The position numbers were made by a program, and so were the translations under genes. Positions 34,448 through 43,029 of a DNA stretch of 53,586 nt are shown piece by piece. The stretch comes from JAITMY01 sp031549685 (GTDB lineage Bacteria; Bacteroidota; Bacteroidia; Bacteroidales; UBA932). Under the pieces are notes generated by a model. The model saw nothing but the letters and a program-made list of their open reading frames with translations, made no database searches and was not told the DNA's origin. The stretch lies in assembly GCA_031549685.1 (NCBI GenBank), contig JAVBPG010000017.1, positions 1 to 53,586 on the forward strand, in the 5' to 3' direction. The stretch's first letter is position 1; each line of letters opens with the position of its first letter.

Positions 34448-34475
34448 ATTTTATAGAACTTTTACGGCATATATA

Positions 34476-35123
34476 ATGGAAAAAGAACCTTTACTCTCCG
34501 CAAAAAATATGAAGCTGCTTACCGGCCCGATGGGACGCAGTAACCCCGTAACGGTGCTGGTGCTGGGCATTTGCTCGGCCCTGGCCGTAACGGTAAAGCT
34601 GGAGCCCGCGGTGGTAATGGCCATCTCGGTAACGGTGGTGGTGGGCGTATCGAACCTGGTAATTTCATTCCTGCGCAACACCATTCCCAACCGCATCCGC
34701 ATTATTGTGCAGCTGGTGGTGGTGTCGCTGCTCGTTATTCTGGTCGATCAGATTCTGCGCGCCTTTGCCTACGATGTGAGCAAGCAGCTCTCGGTTTTTG
34801 TGGGCCTCATTATTACCAACTGCATTGTGATGGGGCGCCTCGAGGCCTTTGCCATGGGCAACAAGCCCTGGCCTTCGTTCATCGATGGTATTGGCAACGG
34901 CTTGGGCTACGGTATAATTCTGGTCATTGTGGGCTTCTTTCGCGAGCTGCTGGGCTCGGGTACGCTCTGGGGATACCGCGTTATTCCCGAAAACTTTTAC
35001 ATCGAAAACGGAGGCGTGTACGCCAACAACGGCCTCATCATTTTACCGCCCATGGCGCTTATTCTGGTGGGCATTATTATTTGGGTGCAGCGCTCGCGCA
35101 ACAAGGAGTTGATAGAAAAGTAA
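34476..35123 (+). CDS. nqrD: Na+-NQR subunit D
   Basis: This integral membrane subunit (215 residues, about six helices) together with NqrE binds a 2Fe-2S centre in the membrane core. Family segments are NPVTVLVLGICSALAVT, LIITNCIVMGRLEAFAMGNK (with the conserved Cys) and DGIGNGLGYG. The start is ATG 34476 (MEKEPLLSAKNMK). It lies 28 bases after nqrC and 13 bases before nqrE. Confidence 0.95.
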   Translation: MEKEPLLSAKNMKLLTGPMGRSNPVTVLVLGICSALAVTVKLEPAVVMAISVTVVVGVSNLVISFLRNTIPNRIRIIVQLVVVSLLVILVDQILRAFAYDVSKQLSVFVGLIITNCIVMGRLEAFAMGNKPWPSFIDGIGNGLGYGIILVIVGFFRELLGSGTLWGYRVIPENFYIENGGVYANNGLIILPPMALILVGIIIWVQRSRNKELIEK

Positions 35124-35136
35124 GCAGTACTAAAGT

Positions 35137-35754
35137 ATGGAAAACGTAGTAAATATTTTTATCAAGTCAATTTTTATTGACAACATGATTTTTGCATACT
35201 TCTTGGGAATGTGCTCTTACTTAGCTGTTTCCAAGAATGTGAAAACATCCGTGGGCTTGGGCGTAGCGGTGGTTTTTGTGCTGGCGGTTACCGTGCCTGT
35301 CAACTATCTGCTCAACAAGTATGTGCTGAGCAGCGGCGCGCTGGCGTGGATGGGCGCCGGCTTTAAGGAGGTGGACCTGAGCTTTCTCAGCTTTATCGTT
35401 TTTATTGCCGTCATTGCCTCCATGGTGCAGATTGTGGAAATGGTGGTGGAGCGCTTTGCGCCGGCGTTGTACTCATCGCTGGGTATTTTCCTTCCGCTCA
35501 TTGCGGTTAACTGCGCCATACTTGGCGGCTCGCTGTTTATGCAGGAGCGTGGCTACCAAACGCTGGCCGAGGCTACTTCCTTCGGCGTAGGCTCGGGCGT
35601 GGGCTGGTTCCTGGCCATTGTGGGCATTGCTGCCATCCGCGAAAAGCTGAGCTACTCCAACGTTCCCGCGCCGCTGCGCGGCCTGGGCATAACCTTTATC
35701 ATTACGGGGCTCATGGGCATTGCCTTTATGTGCTTTATGGGGATAAAGCTGTAG
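35137..35754 (+). CDS. nqrE: Na+-NQR subunit E
   Basis: This integral membrane partner of NqrD has 205 residues and about six helices. It starts MENVVNIFIKSIFIDNMIFA and shows YFLGMCSYLAVSK (conserved Cys), LPLIAVNCAILGGSLF (second conserved Cys) and VGSGVGWFLAI. It lies directly after nqrD; a palindromic element separates it from nqrF. Confidence 0.95.
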   Translation: MENVVNIFIKSIFIDNMIFAYFLGMCSYLAVSKNVKTSVGLGVAVVFVLAVTVPVNYLLNKYVLSSGALAWMGAGFKEVDLSFLSFIVFIAVIASMVQIVEMVVERFAPALYSSLGIFLPLIAVNCAILGGSLFMQERGYQTLAEATSFGVGSGVGWFLAIVGIAAIREKLSYSNVPAPLRGLGITFIITGLMGIAFMCFMGIKL

Positions 35755-35763
35755 CGCAAAATT

Positions 35764-35859
35764 GTCATCCCGTGCTTGACGCGGGATCTCCTTACTGAAA
35801 ACTCTTTATAGGAGATTGCGGCTCAATGTTTATACCGACTTGGCGGGACCCGCAATGAC
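35764..35859. repeat. Palindromic repeat P8 between nqrE and nqrF
   Basis: GTCATCCCGTGCTTGACGCG at the left, AGGAGATTGCGGCTC in the middle and GGCGGGACCCGCAATGAC at the right. The right arm carries an inserted segment (about CAATGTTTATACCGACTTGG). It is in frame with nqrF. Confidence 0.7.
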
Positions 35860-35905
35860 AACAGAGGTAAACTTTGTATTAAAAGACAAAAAACATTCGA
35901 AAAAT

Positions 35906-37168
35906 ATGATTTTGCTATCAGGAGGTTTTACGTTAACGGCAACGGCGGTGCTGGTTTTTCTGATCATCATACTGCTGCTGGTGGCGCTGCTGCTATTTGC
36001 CAAAAAAACGCTCACGCCGCAGGGCGAGGTTGAGGTAAGCATCAACGCCGGCGAGCGAAAGCTGAGGGTGCAGCCCGGCTCATCGGTGCTGTCCACGCTT
36101 TCGGGCAACGGCGTATTCCTGCCCTCGGCCTGCGGCGGCGGCGGCACCTGCGGTATGTGCAAGTGCCAGGTGGTGAGCGGCGGCGGCAGCATCCTGCCCA
36201 CCGAAACGGGATTCTTTACGCGCAAGCAGCAGCAGCAGGAGTGGCGCTTGGGCTGCCAGGTAAAGGTGCGCGAAAATATGGAGATTAAGGTGCCCGAGGA
36301 GGTGCTGGGCATTAAAAAGTGGGAGTGCGAGGTGGTGAGCAACCGCAACGTGGCCACCTTTATTAAGGAGTTTGTGGTGAAGCTGCCCGCGGGCGAAACG
36401 CTCAACTTCAAGTCCGGCGGCTATATTCAAATCGATATTCCAAAGTGCGAGGTGGACTTTTCAAAAGATATTTTTGTGGAGGAGGAGTACCGCGAGGATT
36501 GGGATAAAATGAAAATCTGGGATTTGAAGATGAAGAACATGGAGCCTACGTTTCGCGCGTACTCCATGGCCAACCATCCGGCCGAGGGCAACATGGTGAT
36601 GCTCAACATCCGCATCGCCACGCCGCCCTGGGACAGGGCTAAGGGCGCTTTTGCCAACGTCAACCCCGGCGTGTGCTCATCGTACATTTTCTCGCGCAAG
36701 CCCGGCGACAAGGTAACCATTTCGGGGCCGTACGGCGAGTTTTTCCTGCGCGACACGCAGAGCGAAATGATGTTTATTGGCGGCGGCGCGGGCATGGCGC
36801 CCATGCGCTCGCACCTGTTCCACCTTTTCCATACGCTCAAAACCGGCCGCAAGGTTACGTTCTGGTACGGCGCGCGCTCGCTGCGCGAGGTGTTTTACGC
36901 CGAGCAATTCCAGGATATTGCCAAGCAGTTCCCCAACTTCAAGTTCACCATTGCCCTCTCGGAGCCCAAGCCCGAGGATAGTTGGACGGGCGCCACGGGA
37001 TTTATCCATCAGGTTATTTTCGAGCAGTACCTCAAGGGGCACGACTCGCCCGAGGATATTGAGTACTACCTCTGCGGCCCGCCCATGATGAATAGCGCGG
37101 TAACCAAAATGCTGTACGACCTCGGCGTCCCCGACGAAATGGTCATGTACGATGATTTCGGAGGGTAG
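35906..37168 (+). CDS. nqrF: Na+-NQR subunit F (NADH dehydrogenase)
   Basis: This electron-input subunit has 420 residues. One N-terminal membrane helix (residues 9-30) is followed by a 2Fe-2S ferredoxin domain with Cys spacing CGGGGTCGMCKC and a later Cys in RLGCQV. The FAD domain has RAYSMAN, and the NADH domain has GGGAGMAPMRSHL and YLCGPPMMN, ending MVMYDDFGG. The start is ATG 35906; an in-frame extension upstream is only translated palindrome P8. It is the last gene of the operon, followed by a terminator. Confidence 0.96.
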   Translation: MILLSGGFTLTATAVLVFLIIILLLVALLLFAKKTLTPQGEVEVSINAGERKLRVQPGSSVLSTLSGNGVFLPSACGGGGTCGMCKCQVVSGGGSILPTETGFFTRKQQQQEWRLGCQVKVRENMEIKVPEEVLGIKKWECEVVSNRNVATFIKEFVVKLPAGETLNFKSGGYIQIDIPKCEVDFSKDIFVEEEYREDWDKMKIWDLKMKNMEPTFRAYSMANHPAEGNMVMLNIRIATPPWDRAKGAFANVNPGVCSSYIFSRKPGDKVTISGPYGEFFLRDTQSEMMFIGGGAGMAPMRSHLFHLFHTLKTGRKVTFWYGARSLREVFYAEQFQDIAKQFPNFKFTIALSEPKPEDSWTGATGFIHQVIFEQYLKGHDSPEDIEYYLCGPPMMNSAVTKMLYDLGVPDEMVMYDDFGG

Positions 37169-37191
37169 GGCTTGATTCTTCTCAAGCAAAA

Positions 37192-37225
37192 AAAAGCGGC
37201 GCTCTGAGCTCAGAGCGCCGCTTTT
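37192..37225. terminator. Bidirectional terminator between nqrF and fabI
   Basis: A perfect palindrome: AGCGGCGCTCTGAG and its complement, with A and T runs on each side. It ends two converging genes. Confidence 0.85.
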
Positions 37226-37244
37226 GATGTTGTAGCACCGCCGG

Positions 37245-38105
37245 CTACTGCTTGGTATTGGTTTTATCCACCTTTACGTCGCGGTACTCAAGCCCCTCGT
37301 TGTACACCTTCATGGCGCGGAAGCTCATACCCATGCTGGCGTAACCGCCGTCGTGGAAAAGGTTTTGCATGGTAACCTTGCGCGTTAAATCCGAGAAAAG
37401 CGTAATAACGTAGTCGGCGCAGTCCAGCGCATCGGCGTTGCCTAGGGGCGACATGCGGTCGGCAAAGTCCACCAGGTTGTCGAAGCCCATGATGCCGCCG
37501 CCGGCGGTGGTCTGTGTGGGCGACTGCGAAATGGTGTTGATGCGCACCTTCTTTTCGCGGCCGTAAATGTAGCCGAAGCTGCGGGCAATGGATTCGAGCA
37601 TGGCCTTGGCGTCGGCCATATCGTTGTAGCCGTAGAGCGTGCGCTGCGCGGCAATGTACGATAGCGCCACCACTGAGCCCCACTCGTTAATGGCGTCGGC
37701 CTTGCGGCACACCTGTATGACCTTGTGGAAGGAGATGGCCGAGATGTCGAGCGTTTGCTGCAAAAAGTTGTAGTCCAGGTCGTCGTAGGTGCGGCCCTTG
37801 CGCACGTTGGGTGACATGCCGATGGAGTGCAGCACAAAGTCGAACTTTCCGCCGAGGTGCTCCATGCCCTTCTGCACCAGGTTCTCCAGGTCTTCCACCT
37901 TGGTGGCATCGGCCGGAATCACGATGGTGTTCAGCTTCTTTGCCAGCTCATCGATGGTACCCAGGCGCATGGACACGGGCGTGTTGGTAAGCACTATCTG
38001 CGCTCCCTCCTCCACGGCGCGCTCCGCCACCTTCCAGGCGATTGACTTTTCGTTCAACGCGCCGAAAATCAAGCCTCTTTTACCTTTTAGTAAACCGTAT
38101 GACAT
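37245..38105 (-). CDS. fabI: Enoyl-[ACP] reductase FabI
   Basis: This NAD(P)H-dependent reductase performs the last step of fatty acid elongation. The 286-residue protein has the FabI start LLKGKRGLIFGALNEKSIAW, the substrate-loop region LHSIGMSP, the catalytic Tyr-x6-Lys in YNDMADAK, and RINTISQSPTQTTAGGGI. The C terminus has about 25 extra charged residues (EGLEYRDVKVDKTNTKQ). It is a single-gene unit converging on nqrF. Confidence 0.95.
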   Translation of the reverse strand: MSYGLLKGKRGLIFGALNEKSIAWKVAERAVEEGAQIVLTNTPVSMRLGTIDELAKKLNTIVIPADATKVEDLENLVQKGMEHLGGKFDFVLHSIGMSPNVRKGRTYDDLDYNFLQQTLDISAISFHKVIQVCRKADAINEWGSVVALSYIAAQRTLYGYNDMADAKAMLESIARSFGYIYGREKKVRINTISQSPTQTTAGGGIMGFDNLVDFADRMSPLGNADALDCADYVITLFSDLTRKVTMQNLFHDGGYASMGMSFRAMKVYNEGLEYRDVKVDKTNTKQ

Positions 38106-38130
38106 TGTTTTTTCCTATTTGATTAGGGTG

Positions 38131-38138
38131 CAAAGGTA
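38131..38138 (-). promoter_or_regulatory. Promoter -7 box for fabI
   Basis: The minus strand reads TACCTTTG, matching TAnnTTTG, 25 bases before the ATG. Element R6 begins about 7 bases further upstream, so the -33 position lies in repeat DNA. Confidence 0.55.
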
Positions 38139-38144
38139 CGAAAT

Positions 38145-38285
38145 AATGTTGGTTTTCTTTTGTTACTTTTTCCTTGATGAAAAAGTAACAAGAAGTAGTG
38201 AAGGCGCTAGCTGGAGCACCCAAAATCAAGCCCGTCTGGCCGGCGTAACCGGATAGGATTGGGTGATAGCCTAATAACCAACATT
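38145..38285. mobile_element. Short inverted-end element R6 upstream of fabI
   Basis: The ends AATGTTGGTT (38145-38154) and AACCAACATT (38276-38285) are exact inverted repeats. Inside is a strong hairpin, TGTTACTTTTT with AAAAAGTAACA, and a CCCGTCTGGCCGG block. The remainder of the 404-base gap to 38509 is AT-rich and holds only a promoter box. Confidence 0.55.
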
Positions 38286-38402
38286 TTTTTTGAATTTCGT
38301 TAAGCAGCTATAATCGAGTTTCTTCTTCTTTTAAATTTGCTGGTTAAAGTTAAAATCATCTAAACGAGAGACTAAGCTATTACATATACGTAAAATTTAC
38401 CC

Positions 38403-38410
38403 TATCTTTG
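38403..38410 (+). promoter_or_regulatory. Promoter -7 box for the LruC-domain gene
   Basis: TATCTTTG matches TAnnTTTG. It lies 100 bases upstream of the ATG, giving an AT-rich leader. Confidence 0.5.
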
Positions 38411-38509
38411 CCCCGCTTTTCAGAAAAAATGCAACCGAACATTACCATAATAAGTCGTTATTGCTTAGTTTTTTCTACGAGCATACAATCTACAAATAAA
38501 TAAATTTTT

Positions 38510-39859
38510 ATGAAGGCAAAACTTTCGGTTATCGTGCTCCTCGGAGCGCTCGTGTTGCACTCTTGTACCATGAAGGAAGAGATAGACACCCCTGTTGATT
38601 TGGGTGCCAGCTCTACCATCAGCATGGTGGTTCCGGCAGGCTGTCGTAAGGTGCGCGTAGAGTACCCTACTACGGACTCATTCCAATCTGTTATGGCTAA
38701 CATTACTCCTCAGCCGCAGCAGAGCGGAGGACGCGATGCATCGGCTATGGTTAATGCATCCATCGATGTTTTCTCATCGGTTAACACCTACGTAAACATT
38801 TACGATGAATCGGACAACTTGCTGGTGGCCAACTATCCCGTAAGGGCAAAGTCGGTGCCCTCGGCAGGTAGCGTGCAGCTGCCCGAAGATGCCGTGAGCG
38901 AGTATGTTACCGGCGATGGCCCCTTTGTGTTCTACCACTCCAGCGGCGTGGCCATGTTCAACGATATCTGGCCCTACAGCACCGACACCATCGACGCCGA
39001 CTTTAGCGATGTGGTAATTGACTACGATATTGAAACCAAGACGGTTGATATTGTTGCTGCTCCCCATGAGGCGTGGCGCGAGTGCATCAAGGTGGTAATG
39101 CACCTGCGCACCGTAGGCGGCATGTTCCCCACAGCCGCTGGTTTGGCGCTCGAAGGTCTGGATACCAGGTATATCGATCGCTCGGAGGTGAGGCTAACCC
39201 TGGGTAACACCAACAAGAATATTCCGGCCAACAGCTTGAGCTACACGGTGGATATCAGCGGCTCTTTCCCCATTATTACGCTGGATAACATCGCCTGGCT
39301 GAACTCGGCTGCCGCCAAGACCGCCACCTACATTAACTCAAAAACCGGTTTGTCTCAAGGCTTTATCGGTGGAAGCCCCGCGCCTTACTACAACGTAACT
39401 CCCGGCTACATCAACAAGGGTGGCGACCTTTTTACGCTTACGGTTATCTTCTGGGGTAAGGACCGCCGCAAGATTGCCAATGGCAACGACCAGCTGGCCA
39501 ACTACATCAACGCTGTTATGAATACCGAAAGCCAGAACTTCTTTATTCGTACCAAGAACAGCTTCAACGGCAACACGCACGAAATCCACCTCAAGGGCTA
39601 CAACCCCACGCCTGCATACGCAGCCAAGTACGCTACCGATAACAAAATAGGAGTGGGCAAGAGCCAAACGGCAACCTACTGCTCGGCAGCCGGCTACACC
39701 TGGGGCATTAAGGTTCCGGTGTTGACCCGCCACGCTTGGGAGGAGGAGTCCTTTTATCAGGCCTACCCGGGCTACGGAGATTGGGTAACCAGCAACGGCG
39801 CGTTGAGCCCCGACTGGTACAAGTACCCCGATACAACCCGTATTTCGGACTGGTGGTAA
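38510..39859 (+). CDS. LruC/DUF4842-domain lipoprotein
   Basis: This is a 449-residue envelope protein with SPII signal MKAKLSVIVLLGALVLHSC (lipidation Cys19). The segment MFNDIWPYSTDTIDADFSDVVIDYDIE matches the Asp-rich core of LruC (DUF4842) proteins, usually written with WPxxGDYDFNDxVxDY. Here a short insertion (STDTIDA) sits in place of the usual Gly-Asp-Tyr. The C-terminal half is beta-rich and ends ISDWW. Probably surface exposed, function unknown. It is a single transcription unit with its own promoter and terminator. Confidence 0.7.
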   Translation: MKAKLSVIVLLGALVLHSCTMKEEIDTPVDLGASSTISMVVPAGCRKVRVEYPTTDSFQSVMANITPQPQQSGGRDASAMVNASIDVFSSVNTYVNIYDESDNLLVANYPVRAKSVPSAGSVQLPEDAVSEYVTGDGPFVFYHSSGVAMFNDIWPYSTDTIDADFSDVVIDYDIETKTVDIVAAPHEAWRECIKVVMHLRTVGGMFPTAAGLALEGLDTRYIDRSEVRLTLGNTNKNIPANSLSYTVDISGSFPIITLDNIAWLNSAAAKTATYINSKTGLSQGFIGGSPAPYYNVTPGYINKGGDLFTLTVIFWGKDRRKIANGNDQLANYINAVMNTESQNFFIRTKNSFNGNTHEIHLKGYNPTPAYAAKYATDNKIGVGKSQTATYCSAAGYTWGIKVPVLTRHAWEEESFYQAYPGYGDWVTSNGALSPDWYKYPDTTRISDWW

Positions 39860-39882
39860 AAAAAACTTAACCTTGAAAAAAC

Positions 39883-39925
39883 AAAAAGCAGCTATGTAGG
39901 TGATACATAGCTGCTTTGTTTTTTA
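39883..39925 (+). terminator. Terminator after the LruC-domain gene
   Basis: The stem AAAGCAGCTATGT / ACATAGCTGCTTT with a 7-base loop is followed by GTTTTTT. Confidence 0.85.
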
Positions 39926-39936
39926 AGAGAATTAGT

Positions 39937-40225
39937 GATTATCCCGAATTTTACCCCTACATTTTAACCATGCGGTAACCCAAAATGCCTAACGCCGTAG
40001 GCGTGACAACCTTGTAGCCAGGGGTGTAAGCCCCTGGTGGCTTGATGTAACGTGGTATTTGCGCGCGGAGCAGGTCTTTCCCTTGAAAAAACCCCTGTGC
40101 TCCGCGCGCAACATGCACCTCTTGCCATTATGTCCAGGGGCTTCACCCCTGGCTACATGCTGGCAGCCCTACGGGCTGAATACTTATACTAATAGCCTGG
40201 GAGGGGTATAATATTCAGGATAATC
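39937..40225. mobile_element. MITE-like element R3, copy b
   Basis: This 289-bp element is highly similar to copy a (30007-30306) along its length, with ends GATTATCCCGAATTTTACCC and GGATAATC. It has the same nested stems, GCGCGCGGAGCA with TGCTCCGCGCGC and the CCAGGGGCTTCACCCCTGG block. It fills most of the gap between the LruC gene and the end of the B12 operon. Confidence 0.8.
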
Positions 40226-40303
40226 ATAGAAACCCTCTTCTAAATCACGGTTGCCAGAGCAGCTCCCCGTCCCGGTTAGGAGGAAATGGCGCCGCCGCTG
40301 GGG

Positions 40304-41185
40304 CTACTCCATGCTCAAATCCTCCACGCCGCTTACCTCGGTGGAGGTTTCTCCCAACGCCCCCACGCCCTGCATCACGCCGGTATATATTTTTATGAAG
40401 TCGATTTTTTTAAGTGAAACCGTGCTGCCTCTGGCATCCACAGCCCAGTCTATGTCGAATTCGCAGCCGGCGCTGCTGTTCGGATGGCTGTCGGCATACC
40501 CCCAGCCGTACGCCTTCAGCTTCCACCGCCCATCCTCAAACGTGGCGTTGCCGGGTAAAAGGGTGCCGTGAAAGCGGAGCGTATCCCCATCCACCCAAAG
40601 CGGAAAGTATGACGGTCCGTTGTAGCCGCTCACCACGCGGAGCGTGTCGGAGTTCCCTTGGCTGTCGAACCAGGGAATAGGGCCGTTAGCGGGGTTGGGG
40701 CGCAGGTAGCTGATGGTGTAAGCTTTGGTAGAGAGGCCGTGCTCGCTTCCCGCCAGCTCGTACCACTCGTCATCGGCCAGCCCGTTGCTGTTGGCATCCA
40801 CCGATACCATAGCTATGCCGGGCTCGGCGCTGTTTTCAAAGGCGTTGCCGTACACCTTAAAATCGTTAGCCCCGGGGCGGTTTACAATGCTGTGATCAAA
40901 CCCGACTACCAGGTATCCGCCGTAGGCGCCTAATGAAATCAGCTCGCCGGTTTTGCCTACCAGCGCGGCGGCAAGCTTATCAAGCATGGCCTGCTTGCCG
41001 TCGCCAGGGGTGTACAGGGGCAGCTTATTGGTGAACTGTCCGGGGGCGGGCACAAACTCCAGCACGCGGCTCACATACTTTGATGGCGGCGTGGGGGGGA
41101 GCTCAATGCCTCCGTTGTCGTCATTGTTGCATGACGACAGCGACAGGCATAGGCCGATGAAAAGCAGGGTGGCATTTTTTTTCAT
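40304..41185 (-). CDS. Uncharacterised surface lipoprotein of the B12 uptake operon
   Basis: This is a 293-residue protein with SPII signal MKKNATLLFIGLCLSLSSC (Cys19). A conserved beta-rich domain follows, with segments EFVPAPGQFTNKLP, SLGAYGGYLVVGFDHSI and DFKVYGNAF, then VSVDANSNGLADDEWYELAGSE, which contains a Ca-loop-like DANSNGLADDE. I recognise the family only as Bacteroidota cell-surface proteins seen near BtuB genes. It is the last gene of a four-gene unit behind a cobalamin riboswitch, 10 bases after the DUF4465 gene. It could bind cobalamin or scaffold the receptor complex; that is an inference. Confidence 0.7.
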   Translation of the reverse strand: MKKNATLLFIGLCLSLSSCNNDDNGGIELPPTPPSKYVSRVLEFVPAPGQFTNKLPLYTPGDGKQAMLDKLAAALVGKTGELISLGAYGGYLVVGFDHSIVNRPGANDFKVYGNAFENSAEPGIAMVSVDANSNGLADDEWYELAGSEHGLSTKAYTISYLRPNPANGPIPWFDSQGNSDTLRVVSGYNGPSYFPLWVDGDTLRFHGTLLPGNATFEDGRWKLKAYGWGYADSHPNSSAGCEFDIDWAVDARGSTVSLKKIDFIKIYTGVMQGVGALGETSTEVSGVEDLSME

Positions 41186-41195
41186 GAGGCGAAAG

Positions 41196-41918
41196 TTACT
41201 TTACGTAGGCAATGTTGTCTATACAGAAGTAGGCCGGCGTGTTCATGCCCCACTGTCCGTTATCGGTGCTGCTTGCGGCAAAGCTGAGCTTGCTTACCTT
41301 AGCCGAAAAAGAAAGGTCAAAGTTCTTCCAACTGTCAGCTATCAAACTTTTTCCGTCACGAAAGTCGGCGAGGTAAACATCCTTGTCGGCTATTTTTGTG
41401 CCGGCGGCATCGTAGGCGGTAATGGTAATTTTGTACCAATCGTTGGCCGCAAATTTTTTCCCGCCCATGGCATCCCCGTTTTTCATGCTCTTGTAGGCAA
41501 TGGTGTTGAGCGCGAAATCGGCATTCTTTAGCATGACAGGATTGGCAAAGGTTACAGCAGGAGCAGCATCGTAAGAGGATACGAATGACAGGGCAAAGGT
41601 GCCGTTGGTGTTGGCTGCAGCGGTATATACATCATACTGGTCGGGCCAGGCTACGGTGGAGGTGTCGTTCCTGTTGGAGTAGCTGAAGCCGCTCCACGAT
41701 GCGTATTCGGTGTTATAGCTGTTGTTGAACGTTGCCGCACCGCTGGTAAACATGCCGCTGGTATCGCTGCCGTTCCAGTAGCTGTTGGCGTTGAGCTGCA
41801 GGTCGGAGAAGGTAATTTTTTCTACCACTTCGTTGTTATCGTCGTCTTTAGAACAAGATGCTATAAAAAGCGAGCTTGCCATGAGGGTTGCGAACAGTAA
41901 ATTTTTTTTCATTTTCAT
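41196..41918 (-). CDS. DUF4465 lipoprotein, possible cobalamin-binding BtuH-like protein
   Basis: This is a 240-residue lipoprotein with SPII signal ending FIASC (lipidation Cys at about residue 22). The domain has SYWNGSDTSGMFTSGAATFNN, WSGFSYSN, VYLADFRDG and a C-terminal WGMNTPAYFCIDNIAYVK, which fit DUF4465 jelly-roll proteins. In Bacteroides such lipoproteins occur in btuB loci, and I recall the BtuH class of B12-binding proteins as related; I am not certain the family is the same. Riboswitch control supports a cobalamin role. Confidence 0.65.
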   Translation of the reverse strand: MKMKKNLLFATLMASSLFIASCSKDDDNNEVVEKITFSDLQLNANSYWNGSDTSGMFTSGAATFNNSYNTEYASWSGFSYSNRNDTSTVAWPDQYDVYTAAANTNGTFALSFVSSYDAAPAVTFANPVMLKNADFALNTIAYKSMKNGDAMGGKKFAANDWYKITITAYDAAGTKIADKDVYLADFRDGKSLIADSWKNFDLSFSAKVSKLSFAASSTDNGQWGMNTPAYFCIDNIAYVK

Positions 41919-41948
41919 TTTTTTGTGTTTTTGGTGAATAAATAATCG

Positions 41949-43028
41949 TTAGTGAATAATGACAATGTTGTGGGGGTTGAGGCCGGCCGTTAGCCTGAAC
42001 TGCAGCGCTCCCTCCGGCGAAAAGCACAGCACCTCGCCGGTAGCGGTGAAGTCGCCATCGGTATCGGTAATATATACGTAGCCGTTATAGCTGTCGGCCT
42101 TAATGCCGAAGGGTGTTTGCAGCAGCGTACCGTCGGTAATAAAGTTGTCGCGCTCCACCTGCTCCGTTTTTACGTTGAATAGCTTTACCCACGAGGTGCC
42201 CTGCGCAAAACTGTAGCTGTATATGTAGGCGTAGTCGCCGCTTATGCAGAAGTTCAGCGCCGCAATGCCGAGCGTCTGCACCACCTCGTCCGTAGCGCTG
42301 CTTATGCGGTGCAGGTTGTAGTTTTTGCTGCCGTAGTTGCCGCGTGTAACCACGTACACATCGCCGTAGGCGTCGGGCGCAATGGTGTAGGGGTTGGCAT
42401 CTACCCTAATCTTTTTTACTTCGGTAAACGAGGCAATATCTATTACCGATACGGTGTTGTCGTAGTTGGGTTCGTCAAGCCCGCCCGAGTTGCTTACGTA
42501 CAGCTTCCCGTTTGCGGCGCAAATGCCGTCGGGGTTGCGCCCCGCCTGTGCAAAGGCCTCTACGCTTAGCGTGGCGGTGTCAATTCTTGCCACCGTGCCG
42601 TCGAAGGAGCACACGTAGGCCTTACCCTCCCAAAAGGCAATGTTGCGAGGCTGCCGTGCCGTGTTGTTGCTGAAAAACGGAAGCTGCCTCAGCGACCTTC
42701 CGCTGGCGGCATCAAGCACCTCTACCTGGCTCGATACGTTTACTACGCAGTAAATTTTGCTGCCGTACTGCTGCATGTCGTTACCCGTATCGCCTAAGCT
42801 GCGCCGGTTGACGGTGTGAAAGTAGCTTTGATCCAGCACATGGTTTTCAAAATCGCAGTAGGTAAGGGTGCTGTTGTTCATGTTAAACAAGCCCTCGTTG
42901 AGCACGTACAGCGCCTTGGTTCCTGCGGGCGGGGTGGGGATGTCGTTGCTGTCCGGTTTGGCCGGTTCGTCCTTTCCGCAGGCGAGCAGAAAAAGACAAA
43001 GTAGCATGGTGTAAAAGGATGGCTTCAT
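41949..43028 (-). CDS. btuG: YncE-like beta-propeller lipoprotein, BtuG-like cobalamin-binding protein
   Basis: This 359-residue SPII lipoprotein (MKPSFYTMLLCLFLLAC, Cys17) is followed by a seven-bladed-propeller-like repeat region: YVLNEGLFNMNNSTLTYCD, DMQQYGSKIYCVVN, RQPRNIAFWEGKAYV, GICAANGKLYVSNSG and TIAPDAYGDVYVVTRG. In Bacteroides BtuG is a surface propeller that captures cobalamin with very high affinity and passes it to BtuB. The gene starts 1 base after the btuB stop, behind the cobalamin riboswitch, which supports the same role. Confidence 0.75.
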   Translation of the reverse strand: MKPSFYTMLLCLFLLACGKDEPAKPDSNDIPTPPAGTKALYVLNEGLFNMNNSTLTYCDFENHVLDQSYFHTVNRRSLGDTGNDMQQYGSKIYCVVNVSSQVEVLDAASGRSLRQLPFFSNNTARQPRNIAFWEGKAYVCSFDGTVARIDTATLSVEAFAQAGRNPDGICAANGKLYVSNSGGLDEPNYDNTVSVIDIASFTEVKKIRVDANPYTIAPDAYGDVYVVTRGNYGSKNYNLHRISSATDEVVQTLGIAALNFCISGDYAYIYSYSFAQGTSWVKLFNVKTEQVERDNFITDGTLLQTPFGIKADSYNGYVYITDTDGDFTATGEVLCFSPEGALQFRLTAGLNPHNIVIIH

Positions 43029-43029
43029 G

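Noticed and set aside
30454..37168. RNF complex instead of NQR
   Set aside because: nqrA and an nqrF-type ferredoxin-FAD-NADH subunit are present, and RnfB/RnfC-type ferredoxin subunits are absent.
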